Position numbers and translations under genes: made by a program. The notes under the pieces were generated by a model. That model did not search any database, was not told the origin of the DNA, and saw only the letters and a list, made by a program, of their open reading frames with translations. 64,000 bases of DNA, from positions 123,417 through 187,416 of the forward strand of contig NZ_JARZHG010000021.1 in the NCBI RefSeq assembly GCF_029946505.1, read 5' to 3'. Within the stretch, counting starts at the first letter, position 1. Every line of letters starts with the position of its first letter. Shown one piece after another: positions 7,737-15,778 of the stretch. The DNA comes from Polyangium sp. y55x31. GTDB lineage: Bacteria; Myxococcota_A; Polyangia; Polyangiales; Polyangiaceae.

Positions 7737-9113
7737 ATGACCACGTTGTCGAAGGAAACGAGCGCGCTGCACGCGAGCAAGGAAAACGGGCGGGGCGCGA
7801 CGAAGGAGGTGCCCGTGCTGGAGGGTGTCGTGCTCGACCGATCCGATCCTGCATTTCTCGCGAGGTCCCCCGAGATCTACGCGGAGGCGCGGGCCAAGGG
7901 GCCCGTCGTGCGCGCCCGTCATTACCCCTTCCCGAGAGACGAAGAGGAGCGCAAGAGCGTCGTCGCGGGCAATCGCCCCACCGGCGACGTGCTCTTCGTG
8001 AACCATTACGAAGAGGCGGCGGCCGCGCTGCTCGACGATCGCCTCGCGTCCGACCCTTACGCGCGGATGACGCCGGAGCAGCGGGCAAACATGCCGCCGG
8101 TGCCGGAGGAGCTCCGGCCGATCGTTTATTCGCTCCTCATGCTCGATCCACCCGACCACACGCGGCTACGCAAGCTCGTCCAGCCGGGCTTCAATGCCCG
8201 CGCGATGGAGGCGCTGCGGCCCCGCATCCAGCGCATCACCGACGAGCTGCTCGACAAAGCCGAACGGGAGGCCGCCGCGCGCGGCGAGTCGGCGCCTCTG
8301 CGGCAGATGGATCTGGTCAAGGCATTCGCGTACCCGCTGCCGGTGACGGTGATCAGCGACATGCTCGGGATCCCGGAGGAGGACCGCGAGACCGTCGCTC
8401 GCCTGGGCGAGCTCCGCATCGAAAATCGGGATCCTGTGGTCATGCAGGAGACGCGCAAGCACCTCGTGGAGTTCAGCCGCTACCTCGTCGAGCTGTTCGA
8501 GCGGAAGCGGCGCGCGCCGGGCGACGACATGATAAGCCAGATGATCCAGGCCCAGGAGGACGGGGACAAACTCAACGAGAAAGAGCTGCTCTCGATGGTA
8601 TTCCTCCTTTATTTGGCCGGGCACGTGACGACCGTGAACCTCATCGGCAACGGTGTCGTCGCGCTTTTGACCCATCCCGAGCAGCTCGCCCGCTTCAAGG
8701 CGGATCCGACCCTCGCCAAAGGGGTCGTCGAGGAGACGCTCCGCTACTGGGGGCCGGTCGATTACCTCGGCGCCACGCGCACCGCCAAGGAGGACATGGA
8801 GATTGCCGGCGTTTCGATCCCGAAGGGGGCGCAGGTGATGATCGGCCTCGGCTCGGCCAATCGAGATCCCGCGCAATTCGATCATCCCGAGGCGTACGAC
8901 ATCTCGCGCGAAGGCGCCCACCGTCACATCGCCTTCGGCAAAGGGATTCACCTCTGCCTCGGGGCGCCGCTCGCGCGCATCGAGGGGCAGATCGCCTTCG
9001 AGACGTTGTTCCGGCGCTTCCCCGATCTACGCCTCGCCGTGCCGGCCGAGACGCTGCGCTGGGGCGGCGCCGCCGGCCTGCGCGGGTTCCGGGAGCTGCC
9101 GGTCCTATTCTAG
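7737..9113 (+). CDS. Cytochrome P450 (CYP107-like bacterial class)
   Basis: The product is 458 residues, a soluble monooxygenase by family. The haem loop 'FGKGIHLCLGAPLAR' supplies the thiolate Cys407, and the K-helix has the ExxR motif in 'EETLRYWGP'. The I-helix reads 'LAGHVTTVN': the usual acidic residue of 'AGxE/DTT' is Val297, while the two Thr residues are kept. This change alters proton delivery in P450s and is often seen where catalysis uses substrate-assisted or peroxide chemistry. The start at 7737 has AGAGAGGA just upstream. It is co-directional with tetR (14-nt gap). The substrate is unknown. The stop codon overlaps the convergent gene's stop in the palindrome CTAG. Confidence 0.92.
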   Translation: MTTLSKETSALHASKENGRGATKEVPVLEGVVLDRSDPAFLARSPEIYAEARAKGPVVRARHYPFPRDEEERKSVVAGNRPTGDVLFVNHYEEAAAALLDDRLASDPYARMTPEQRANMPPVPEELRPIVYSLLMLDPPDHTRLRKLVQPGFNARAMEALRPRIQRITDELLDKAEREAAARGESAPLRQMDLVKAFAYPLPVTVISDMLGIPEEDRETVARLGELRIENRDPVVMQETRKHLVEFSRYLVELFERKRRAPGDDMISQMIQAQEDGDKLNEKELLSMVFLLYLAGHVTTVNLIGNGVVALLTHPEQLARFKADPTLAKGVVEETLRYWGPVDYLGATRTAKEDMEIAGVSIPKGAQVMIGLGSANRDPAQFDHPEAYDISREGAHRHIAFGKGIHLCLGAPLARIEGQIAFETLFRRFPDLRLAVPAETLRWGGAAGLRGFRELPVLF

Positions 9114-10030
9114 CGCCGCAGGCCGCCCGATGGGCGCGGAGCAGCCAAAGGCGCGATTCGCAAGCCGACCTTCCCGAGGGCGCGCGCGAGCCCGGCGGCG
9201 AGGCTGCTCTGCGTCGACAAACCCGAGAGATCCACGCCGAGTTCGAGGACGGTCCTCGCGACCGCGGGCGAGAGCCCGACGAGGACGAGCTCGGCGCCGA
9301 GCAGCCTCGTGGCCCTGGCCGTATCGAGGACATGTTGCGCCGTCGCCGCATCGAATACCCCGACGCCCGAGACATCGACGATCACCACCTGGGCCTGCGT
9401 CCCGACGATGCCATCGAGGAGTTTTTCGGTGAGCGCCTGCGCGCGATCCTCGTCGAGGATCCCGACGAGCGGCACGACGAGGATCCCCTCGTGAACGGTC
9501 GCGATGGGCGTCGAGGCCTGACGGATTTGCTCGAGCAGCCGCGTCTTGTCCGTGTAGGCCGCCTGGAGCTCGTCGAGCTGCGCTTTCATTTGCCGGACTT
9601 CGAGCTCGGCGGTTTGCTCCTGGAACACCCGCTCGCGCTGGACGAGGAGATACATCGGGCCGGAGAGCGCGATCTGGAAGAGCCATGATTCGAGCAGGCT
9701 CCTGTTTTCCGCATTCACGTCCGGCGCATCTGCCGTCGCCGCGAGCAGGGCGCTGCGCAGCGAGGTCGTGAGCAGGCGCAGGTCGTAATGTCCGAGCCCT
9801 CGCGGGGCGAGGTCTTCGATCCAGCCGCCGAGGACGTCACGACCTTCCCCGTCGCCCTCGGCCGCGAGGTCCTTGCGCAGGGCCGAGAGCAGGCGCGACA
9901 CGGTATCGCGCGTCGCGTCCGGACCGATGGCGCGGAAGATCGTGCCGGCGCGCGACAAGAGGCGCGACGATAGATCCTGCGTGAGCGCGTCGGCCGAGCG
10001 ATCGAGCCAAACGAGCAAGGTTGCGCTCAT
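9110..10030 (-). CDS. RsbR-like STAS-domain co-antagonist
   Basis: The product is 306 residues. The N-terminal ~150 residues form a helical sensor-type domain, followed by a coiled linker ('VFQEQTAELEVRQMKAQLDEL' region, about 143-175). The C-terminal STAS domain (~185-295) contains 'PLVGILDEDRAQALTEKLL', 'VVIVDVSGVGVFDAATAQHV' and 'LLGAELVLVGLSPAVARTV'. This is the plan of RsbR-type stressosome proteins, and Ser/Thr residues are kept around the STAS phosphorylation loop. No RsbS or RsbT gene is nearby. GGAGGG precedes the ATG at 10030 by 7 nt. It follows the small sensor-like gene by 18 nt, so the two probably act in one pathway. Confidence 0.82.
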   Translation of the reverse strand: MSATLLVWLDRSADALTQDLSSRLLSRAGTIFRAIGPDATRDTVSRLLSALRKDLAAEGDGEGRDVLGGWIEDLAPRGLGHYDLRLLTTSLRSALLAATADAPDVNAENRSLLESWLFQIALSGPMYLLVQRERVFQEQTAELEVRQMKAQLDELQAAYTDKTRLLEQIRQASTPIATVHEGILVVPLVGILDEDRAQALTEKLLDGIVGTQAQVVIVDVSGVGVFDAATAQHVLDTARATRLLGAELVLVGLSPAVARTVLELGVDLSGLSTQSSLAAGLARALGKVGLRIAPLAAPRPSGGLRR

Positions 10031-10048
10031 GGTGGTCCCTCCGGCTCG

Positions 10049-10564
10049 TCACCAGCTCACGCGGTAAATGCAGGAGGGCGCGCCGTGCTCCATGCACCCG
10101 GTGGCGCCGTGCTCGACGAGGGGACGCGCGCCGACGCGGCTGCAGCAGCCCTGGATGATGCCGATGTTGAGCGCGCAGGGCCCCGGCGCCGTCCAGTCGA
10201 GCGTGGCGCTGCGGTCTTCGTCGAACGTGCACGTGATCCCGCCGATGCTCGGCCCGCGCGCATTCAAGCGGTACGCCGCGTCGAGGCCCGACAGCATGCT
10301 GCGGACGTCGTCGAGGCCCGGCGGGAACACGGCCGCCTCGATCATCTTCTTGCCGACCGCGAGGATGGCGCTCGGCCCGATCCGCGCGGCGACTTCGCCG
10401 TAGACGACGTTGCAGCCCCAATGAAGATCGTACCAGCGCTCGGGGTCGATGCGGTCGACGCCGCAGGACTTCAGGATCTTCTCGACGAGCGCCTCCGAAT
10501 GGCCCAGCGCAAGAAGGAGCGACTGCAGAGCAGCGCCCCGGTATTCCCCCTCGTACTTGTTCAT
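10049..10564 (-). CDS. Small V4R/HNOB-like sensor domain protein, function unknown
   Basis: The product is 171 residues with no signal peptide. The first half is helical ('MNKYEGEYRGAALQSLLLAL', 'IDPERWYDLHWGCNVVYGEVAARIG' in order). The second half ends in a Cys-containing beta segment 'ALNIGIIQGCCSRVG', then 'ATGCMEHGAPSCIYRVSW'. The final G-x-P-S-C-x-Y-x-V-x-W resembles the end of V4R/4-vinyl-reductase-type small-molecule binding domains and related domains linked to signalling enzymes. GGGGGAG lies just before the ATG at 10564. The RsbR-like gene follows 18 nt later, so a ligand or metal sensor feeding a STAS switch is plausible. The family call is tentative. Confidence 0.55.
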   Translation of the reverse strand: MNKYEGEYRGAALQSLLLALGHSEALVEKILKSCGVDRIDPERWYDLHWGCNVVYGEVAARIGPSAILAVGKKMIEAAVFPPGLDDVRSMLSGLDAAYRLNARGPSIGGITCTFDEDRSATLDWTAPGPCALNIGIIQGCCSRVGARPLVEHGATGCMEHGAPSCIYRVSW

Positions 10565-10639
10565 GTGACTCCCCCGGGATGCCGTGCGCGGCTCCCTCGT
10601 TCCCCTAGCTACGACATCCTATCCCGGGGGATGGAGTTC

Positions 10640-11851
10640 TCAAAGGCCGAAACGGGCGCGCGCCTTCACGGCTTCGTCGGGGAAATCGCTGAACACTCCG
10701 TCGATACCGAGTCGGTAGAAGACCTCGTACTCGGCCGCCGGGGTCGCCTCGTAGTCTCCGGCGAGGAACATCGCCTCGCTCCGGAAAGTCCAGGTGTGGA
10801 CGAACAGGCCTTTCGCGTGCGCCCGCGCCACGAGATCCGTCGGCGCGAGGGCTTTTCGATCCGCGTCGTCCACGTTTCCGTCGCCATTGACGTCGTCCGC
10901 CTCGCCGTCGCCGTTCGTATCGACGCCCTCGACGGACACGATGTACCGCTTCCACGGAGACACGCCGTCGGCGTATGTCGCGACGAACGACAAACCTTCG
11001 TCCGTGAGCAGATCGGCGAACGTACGCGGGTCGTTCTTCTTGGCGAAATCGTACGGTTTGTCATAAGGCGGCGCGAGCGTGATCTTTCCGTCGAGCGCGA
11101 CGCCGTCCGCGTCGACGAGCTGCACGAGCGGGAGCGACGTCTTTTGCCTGAGGTACTGGAGGTTTCCGACCTCGAACGACTGGATGATCACCTTCGCGTC
11201 GGCGCCCGTGAGCCCGGCTTGCGTCAGCGCGGCGAGGAGTTTGTCCTCGAGCGGCAGGCCAAGGTCGGCATGGTAGGTCGGGTGCTTCGTCTCCGGATAG
11301 ATGCCGATCACGCGCCCGGTCTCCTCTGACTTCTGCTTGGCGAGCGCGATGATTTCTTCGAACGTCGGGATCTCGTACTTGCCGTTGTGCTCCTGCGGCC
11401 TGTAGCTGCGCGGCTGGACGGCGCGGAGCTCCTTGATTTCTGCCAGCGTGAAATCGCTCGCGAAAAAGCCCTCCACGGAGACGCCGTCGACGGTCTTCGT
11501 CGTCTTCCGGTCCGCGAACTCGGGCCTCGACGCGACATCGGTCGTCGTCGAGATCTCGGGCTCATGGCGGGCGATGAGATGGCCGTCCTTCGTGGCCACG
11601 AGATCGGGCTCGATGAAATCGGCGCCTTGCTCGATGGCGAGCGTGTAGCTCGCGAGCGTGTGCTCGGGCAGGTAGCCGGATGCCCCGCGATGGCCGGTGA
11701 CGAGCGGTGCCTCGCCGTTCAACGTCTTCCAGACCTCGGGCGGTGTCGGATCCGGACGCCCGCCGCTCGTCCCATTGCCGCAGCCTGCCAGGAAGGTCAA
11801 AAGGAGCACTCCGAGGACGGCCGTCCTCGCGTCGATGATCGGTGTTCTCAT
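10640..11851 (-). CDS. Glycerophosphodiester phosphodiesterase lipoprotein with Ca-loop insert
   Basis: The product is 403 residues. The signal peptide ends in the lipobox 'FLAGC' (lipidated Cys24). The GDPD TIM-barrel motifs are present: 'HRGASGYLPEHT' (His54, Arg55, Glu63), 'GADFIEPDLVATKDGHLIARHE' in order, and 'HTWTFRSE' near the C-terminus. It should hydrolyse glycerophosphodiesters outside the cell, releasing glycerol-3-phosphate as in GlpQ. An insert at ~330-350 contains two DxNxDG loops ('DTNGDGEADD', 'DVNGDGNVDD'), like dockerin or EF-hand calcium loops. There is a GAGGG upstream of the ATG at 11851. The 75-nt gap to the next gene and the 130-nt gap upstream show no clear promoter. 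Confidence 0.9.
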   Translation of the reverse strand: MRTPIIDARTAVLGVLLLTFLAGCGNGTSGGRPDPTPPEVWKTLNGEAPLVTGHRGASGYLPEHTLASYTLAIEQGADFIEPDLVATKDGHLIARHEPEISTTTDVASRPEFADRKTTKTVDGVSVEGFFASDFTLAEIKELRAVQPRSYRPQEHNGKYEIPTFEEIIALAKQKSEETGRVIGIYPETKHPTYHADLGLPLEDKLLAALTQAGLTGADAKVIIQSFEVGNLQYLRQKTSLPLVQLVDADGVALDGKITLAPPYDKPYDFAKKNDPRTFADLLTDEGLSFVATYADGVSPWKRYIVSVEGVDTNGDGEADDVNGDGNVDDADRKALAPTDLVARAHAKGLFVHTWTFRSEAMFLAGDYEATPAAEYEVFYRLGIDGVFSDFPDEAVKARARFGL

Positions 11852-11983
11852 GAATTCATCCCTCGCCGTGCATCATAGTGGCGGAACGCCATGGCGCGGG
11901 ATGATTTCGTGAGGGGTGGCCGATGGCAAGGCGCGTCATGCCGTCGTCACGGCGGCTTCGCGGGCGCGACGCGGAAAGGGGGA

Positions 11984-12799
11984 TCAAGCCACCAGCGCCA
12001 CATCCATCTCGGGCAGGAGCCGCCCGTGCGTCGCCCGGTAGAGGCGCACCGTCGTCTCCCCGTCGACCACCGCTTCCGCGCCGAACACGCGCGGCGATGC
12101 GCCTGCCCGGATCGATCGATTCTCCGATCGATGTGCATGCCCATGCGCCACATAGAGCCGCTCGCAGCGCGCGAGCAGCGCGTCCATGGCCTCGGGCGCC
12201 TGCAATCCGTCGATCCAGTGCCACGCCGCGATCACATGCCTCCCCGGCGGATGATGTTGCGCCGAGAGGACCACCTTCCAGGCGAAATGGGGATCCTCCG
12301 CGAGCCTGCCGAGCCGCTCGACGGCGCCCTGCTCGATGAGGCCACTCGATCGTGTCACGGGCAAGGGCACGGCGGTCGATACGGGTACGATCAGCACGTC
12401 CCGGAGCTCGGTCATGGCGCCTCGACCGCTCGTCGCTGCATAGGCGCGAAGGGGTCCTTCGAGGGCACGCGCGAAGGCCCGGCCATCGTCGTAGAGATCG
12501 TGATTGCCGGGGACGAGCGTCACGCGCTCCGGGGAGAGCCCGCTCTCGGCCAGCACCTCCGCCAGCACCTCGAACTGCGCCGGAACGCCGTCCTCCGTGA
12601 GATCACCCGTCACGATCACGTGATCCGCGTCCGTCATGCGCGCGCGCACGAGCGCCTCCTGCGCGCGCTCGCGCCGCCGACGCGCGCACGGCGATCGACC
12701 GAACGTCAAATAACGCAACCTCCACCGCTCCATACCGCTGCGGCCGTCGTGGCGATCTTCCAGCAAATGCAGATCCGTCACATGAGCAATCCGCGTCAT
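11984..12799 (-). CDS. Calcineurin-like metallophosphoesterase (CpdA/Icc-like)
   Basis: The product is about 271 residues, starting from ATG 12799, just before the conserved 'RIAHVTDLHLLED'. All metal-binding blocks are present: D-x-H in 'TDLHL', 'VTGDLTEDG', 'PGNHDLYDD', 'SAQHHPPG' and 'VAHGHAHRS'. The order and length match class III phosphoesterases such as cAMP phosphodiesterase CpdA, but many relatives have other substrates, so cyclic nucleotide hydrolysis is only one option. No signal peptide is seen. It is divergent from the glycosyltransferase gene across 141 nt, in which I see no strong promoter on this side. Confidence 0.85.
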   Translation of the reverse strand: MTRIAHVTDLHLLEDRHDGRSGMERWRLRYLTFGRSPCARRRRERAQEALVRARMTDADHVIVTGDLTEDGVPAQFEVLAEVLAESGLSPERVTLVPGNHDLYDDGRAFARALEGPLRAYAATSGRGAMTELRDVLIVPVSTAVPLPVTRSSGLIEQGAVERLGRLAEDPHFAWKVVLSAQHHPPGRHVIAAWHWIDGLQAPEAMDALLARCERLYVAHGHAHRSENRSIRAGASPRVFGAEAVVDGETTVRLYRATHGRLLPEMDVALVA

Positions 12800-12940
12800 G
12801 CCGCGCGAGCATGCACGGCCAGGTTGACAATCCTGCGACGGCCATGAAAAACCTCCGCGAAAGCCACGTCGCGGATCTTCACACGAGCAGACACCCGAAT
12901 GTGACACTCGCCCGCTAGCGTGCCCTCCCGAGGTGAAACG

Positions 12941-14140
12941 ATGAAGAGCACGCTGGTGGCGCTCCTCGTGGGGGGAGCCCTCTCGTCGATCGTGATGACC
13001 GTGGCCTCGCAATGGGCTGCGCTGCGGATTCTGGGGCGTGCGCCGTCGAGGGAGCGCCGGGCGCCGCCCGTCACGATCCTGAAGCCGCTGAAGGGCGTGG
13101 ACGATGGGCTACGGGAAAACCTGCTCTCCTTCGCGTCCCAGGAATACCCGACCTACGAAGTCCTGCTCGGCACGGAAGACGCGAACGATCCGGCGCTCGT
13201 CGTGGCGCGCGAGGTGATGGCGCGGTATCCCCGCGCGCCGTTCCGGATCATCCATTGCCCGCGCCGGACGGGCATGAACCCCAAGGTCAGCATCCTCGAA
13301 GCGCTCGCGGCCCGCGCGCGCCACGAGCACGTCCTCATCTCGGATTCGAACGTGCGTGTGGGGCCAGGGTACCTCGGGGCGATGGCGGCCGAGCTCGCCG
13401 ATCCTCGCGTGGGGCTCGTGACGAGCATCATCGTGGGGACGGGGGAAAGCACGCTCGGGGCCGCGCTGGAGAACTTGCACCTCAACTCGTTCATCGTGCG
13501 CTCGACGCTCTCGGCGAACGTGTTTCTCGGGCACGCGTGCGTCATCGGAAAATCGATGCTCCTGCGTCTCTCCGATCTCGCTGCGGTGGGCGGGTTCGCC
13601 TCGGTGCGCGACGTGCTCGCCGAGGATTATCTGCTCGGGAAGGCGTTCCAGGAGGCGGGCTTTCGTGTCGCCTTGTCGACGGAGCCGGTGCGCACCGTGA
13701 ACGAGCGCTGGCGCCTCGACCGTTTCGTGAGTCGGCACGTCCGCTGGACGCAGATGCGGAGGCGCGTGCACCTCGGCTCGTACTGGGTCGAACCACTCTT
13801 CAATCCGGTCCCGCTTCTCCTCTCGCTTTCCCTCGTGGCCGGCGGCGCGCTCGCGTGGGCTGCGCTGCTCGGGGTGGCGCTGAAGATCGCCCTGGATGCG
13901 GCGCTCTGGTCACGAATGCGTGGCGAGCGTATGTCGTGGCGGTGTGCCTGCCTCGTGCCGTTCAAGGATGTGCTGGCCACGTGGACGTGGATCGTCGGGG
14001 GCATCCGGCGCACGGTGGATTGGCGAGGCAATCGGATGCGTATCGGGGAGGGCACGCGGCTCGAACCGATCCACGGAGCTACGCCGGTGAACGAACAAGC
14101 GGAGGTCGCCCCGATCGTCGATCGACGATGGGCTGCTTGA
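12941..14140 (+). CDS. Ceramide glucosyltransferase-like GT2/GT21 enzyme (HpnI-like)
   Basis: The product is 399 residues. An N-terminal membrane helix (~3-25) is followed by a GT2 domain. It carries 'PPVTILKPLKGVDDGLRENL', the D1 loop 'GTEDANDPA', D2 'ISDSNVRV', D3 'LAEDYLLGKAF', and the '(Q/R)xxRW' motif as 'RHVRW'. Membrane segments follow at ~285-330. This is the GT21 pattern shared by ceramide glucosyltransferases and the hopanoid enzyme HpnI. Myxobacteria make sphingolipids and hopanoids, so either glucosylceramide-type or hopanoid sugar transfer is possible. No hpn genes lie nearby. GAGGTG sits 8 nt before the ATG at 12941. Confidence 0.85.
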   Translation: MKSTLVALLVGGALSSIVMTVASQWAALRILGRAPSRERRAPPVTILKPLKGVDDGLRENLLSFASQEYPTYEVLLGTEDANDPALVVAREVMARYPRAPFRIIHCPRRTGMNPKVSILEALAARARHEHVLISDSNVRVGPGYLGAMAAELADPRVGLVTSIIVGTGESTLGAALENLHLNSFIVRSTLSANVFLGHACVIGKSMLLRLSDLAAVGGFASVRDVLAEDYLLGKAFQEAGFRVALSTEPVRTVNERWRLDRFVSRHVRWTQMRRRVHLGSYWVEPLFNPVPLLLSLSLVAGGALAWAALLGVALKIALDAALWSRMRGERMSWRCACLVPFKDVLATWTWIVGGIRRTVDWRGNRMRIGEGTRLEPIHGATPVNEQAEVAPIVDRRWAA

Positions 14141-14257
14141 TCCACGTCGATGTGGGGATCCTGCCGTGGGCACGAACCCGGCGAGCCTCGAATGAAACGG
14201 CCTCGAGACGATGGTGTGACGATCATGTGAAAGCCGTCCCAGGACAGGGGGCTCGGG

Positions 14258-14287
14258 TTGAAGTTTTCGCGATCGTTCATCTACCCT
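14258..14287 (+). promoter_or_regulatory. Sigma70-like promoter of the TPR-PEGA operon
   Basis: TTGAAG (14258-14263), an 18-nt spacer and TACCCT (14282-14287) lie about 43 nt before the ATG at 14331. The rest of the 190-nt gap after the glycosyltransferase shows nothing distinctive. Confidence 0.45.
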
Positions 14288-14330
14288 GAACGAACCGCCG
14301 CAGAAGCTTGCCTGCGCAACCTGGACCTCG

Positions 14331-15326
14331 ATGCGATCCTCGATTCTCATTGCCATCCCCTGCGCCCTGAGCCTCGCGCTCGCGGCCCCGTCCGCGCTCG
14401 CCGCGGGCCCGAAAAAGCAGCCGACCAAGGAGGAAATGCAGGAAGCGCAGCGCCGCTACCAGCGTGGTCGAGAGCTCTACGAGGACAACGACTTCACGGC
14501 GGCGCTCGTCGAGATCCGCCGCGCCTACGAACTCGCGCCGAGCTACAAGCTCCTCTTCGACATCGGGCAGATCTGTTATCAGCTCCCGGATTATCCCTGC
14601 GCGCTTCGCAGCTTCAAGCAATACCTCGACGAGGGCGGCGGCGAGATCAACCCGCAGCGCCGCGCCGAGGTCGAGAATGACATCCGGAAGCTCGAAGGCC
14701 GTGTCGCGACGCTGAAGATCACCACGACGCGGCCCGGCGTCGAGATCCTCGTGGATGACGTGGTCGTCGGCACGACCCCGCTCGAATCGCCCGTCATCGT
14801 CGGCGCCGGCAAACGCAAGGTGACGGCCCGCGTCCAGGGCGCCGAGCCGGTGACACGGGTGATCGAAGTCGCTGGCACCGATGTCGTCGACGTCGCGCTC
14901 GACGTGGGCGCCGGGAGCACCGCGGGCGCGCCTGCGTCGGGCGACGGGGCGGCCGCGCCGGGCTCGGATCCGTCGGGCGGGGACAAGGGCGCGGGACGCA
15001 AAGTGCCTGTCGTACCGTGGGTCATCACGGGCGCGCTCGCCGTCGGCACGGGCATCGTCGGAGGGCTCGCCTTGAGCGCCAGCTCCGATTACCGAAGCCA
15101 GCTCGATACGTTCGGCACGACCCGCCCGACGCTCGACGAGTCCCATGGCAACATGAGAAACCTCGCCATTGCGACGGACGTGTTGCTCGGCGCCACGGCG
15201 GTCGCGGGCGTGACTTCGTTGATCCTCACGCTCACGGCGGTGCCGAGTGGCCCCAAAAAGGCCGCACTCGCCCCCGTGAATGCCTCCGTGGGCCCGGGCA
15301 GCGTGTGGATCAAGGGCACCTTCTGA
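14331..15326 (+). CDS. Secreted TPR-PEGA protein with C-terminal membrane helices
   Basis: The product is 331 residues. A signal peptide ends near 'SALAAGPKK' (~25). TPR-like helices follow ('AQRRYQRGRELYEDNDFTAA', 'IRRAYELAPSYKLLFDIGQI', ~35-105). A PEGA domain at ~125-190 carries 'TTRPGVEILVDDVVVGTTPLES'. An Ala/Gly/Asp linker leads to two hydrophobic segments (~225-247 and ~280-300). PEGA domains are surface or periplasmic modules common in myxobacteria and typical tails of their Ser/Thr kinases. It heads a three-gene run with two exported proteins (gaps of 22 and 19 nt). The specific function is unknown. The convergent kinase gene also ends in a PEGA domain, which may link the products. 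Confidence 0.8.
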   Translation: MRSSILIAIPCALSLALAAPSALAAGPKKQPTKEEMQEAQRRYQRGRELYEDNDFTAALVEIRRAYELAPSYKLLFDIGQICYQLPDYPCALRSFKQYLDEGGGEINPQRRAEVENDIRKLEGRVATLKITTTRPGVEILVDDVVVGTTPLESPVIVGAGKRKVTARVQGAEPVTRVIEVAGTDVVDVALDVGAGSTAGAPASGDGAAAPGSDPSGGDKGAGRKVPVVPWVITGALAVGTGIVGGLALSASSDYRSQLDTFGTTRPTLDESHGNMRNLAIATDVLLGATAVAGVTSLILTLTAVPSGPKKAALAPVNASVGPGSVWIKGTF

Positions 15327-15348
15327 TCGGAGCTCGCACGAGACGAAC

Positions 15349-15759
15349 ATGAAAGAGAACAAGGCCCCATCGCCGCATCGCCCGGGTCATCCTCCCGTCC
15401 TGGGCTGGCTCCTCGCGGCCCTCGTGTTTTCGGCAATGGCAGGGCTTGCGGGCGCGTGCAACCTCATCGTCGAGAGCGCGACGGATCAGTGCACCACGGA
15501 CGCCGATTGCAGCAAATTCGGCAACGGCTCGGTGTGCCGGGAGGGCGTGTGTGTCCTGCCGGGCGGATCGAGCTCGAGCAGCGGCTCGGGCGGCTCGGGC
15601 GGCGGGGAGGCGTGTTTCTCCGGCGAGCCCACGACCGACGAGCAGTATCTCAACAGATGCACGGACGCCACGTGCGTCGATTTCGACAATTGCGCCCGTC
15701 TCGGGCTCTGCAACGGCGCCGCGTTGCCCCCGCTCGTCGAGCCGACCCCCGTTCCTTGA
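15349..15759 (+). CDS. Small Cys-rich lipoprotein
   Basis: The product is about 136 residues from the ATG at 15349. A long basic n-region and hydrophobic core end in 'GLAGAC', a probable though not ideal lipobox. The mature part is Cys-rich in the style of myxobacterial surface proteins ('CTTDADCSKFGNGSVCREGVC'), followed by a Ser/Gly linker and a second Cys group ('CTDATCVDFDNCARLGLC'). These spaced Cys units probably form disulfides outside the cell. It sits between the TPR-PEGA and PstS-like genes and probably shares their mRNA. No enzymatic motif is visible. Confidence 0.7.
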   Translation: MKENKAPSPHRPGHPPVLGWLLAALVFSAMAGLAGACNLIVESATDQCTTDADCSKFGNGSVCREGVCVLPGGSSSSSGSGGSGGGEACFSGEPTTDEQYLNRCTDATCVDFDNCARLGLCNGAALPPLVEPTPVP

Positions 15760-15778
15760 GTCTCCCCGAGGCATGGTC

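Noticed and set aside
10640..12799. Search for the GTCACGnAATCGTnAC motif upstream of the GDPD, phosphoesterase and PstS-like operons
   Set aside because: No convincing copy was seen, so a shared operator with the PhoX-type gene is not supported.
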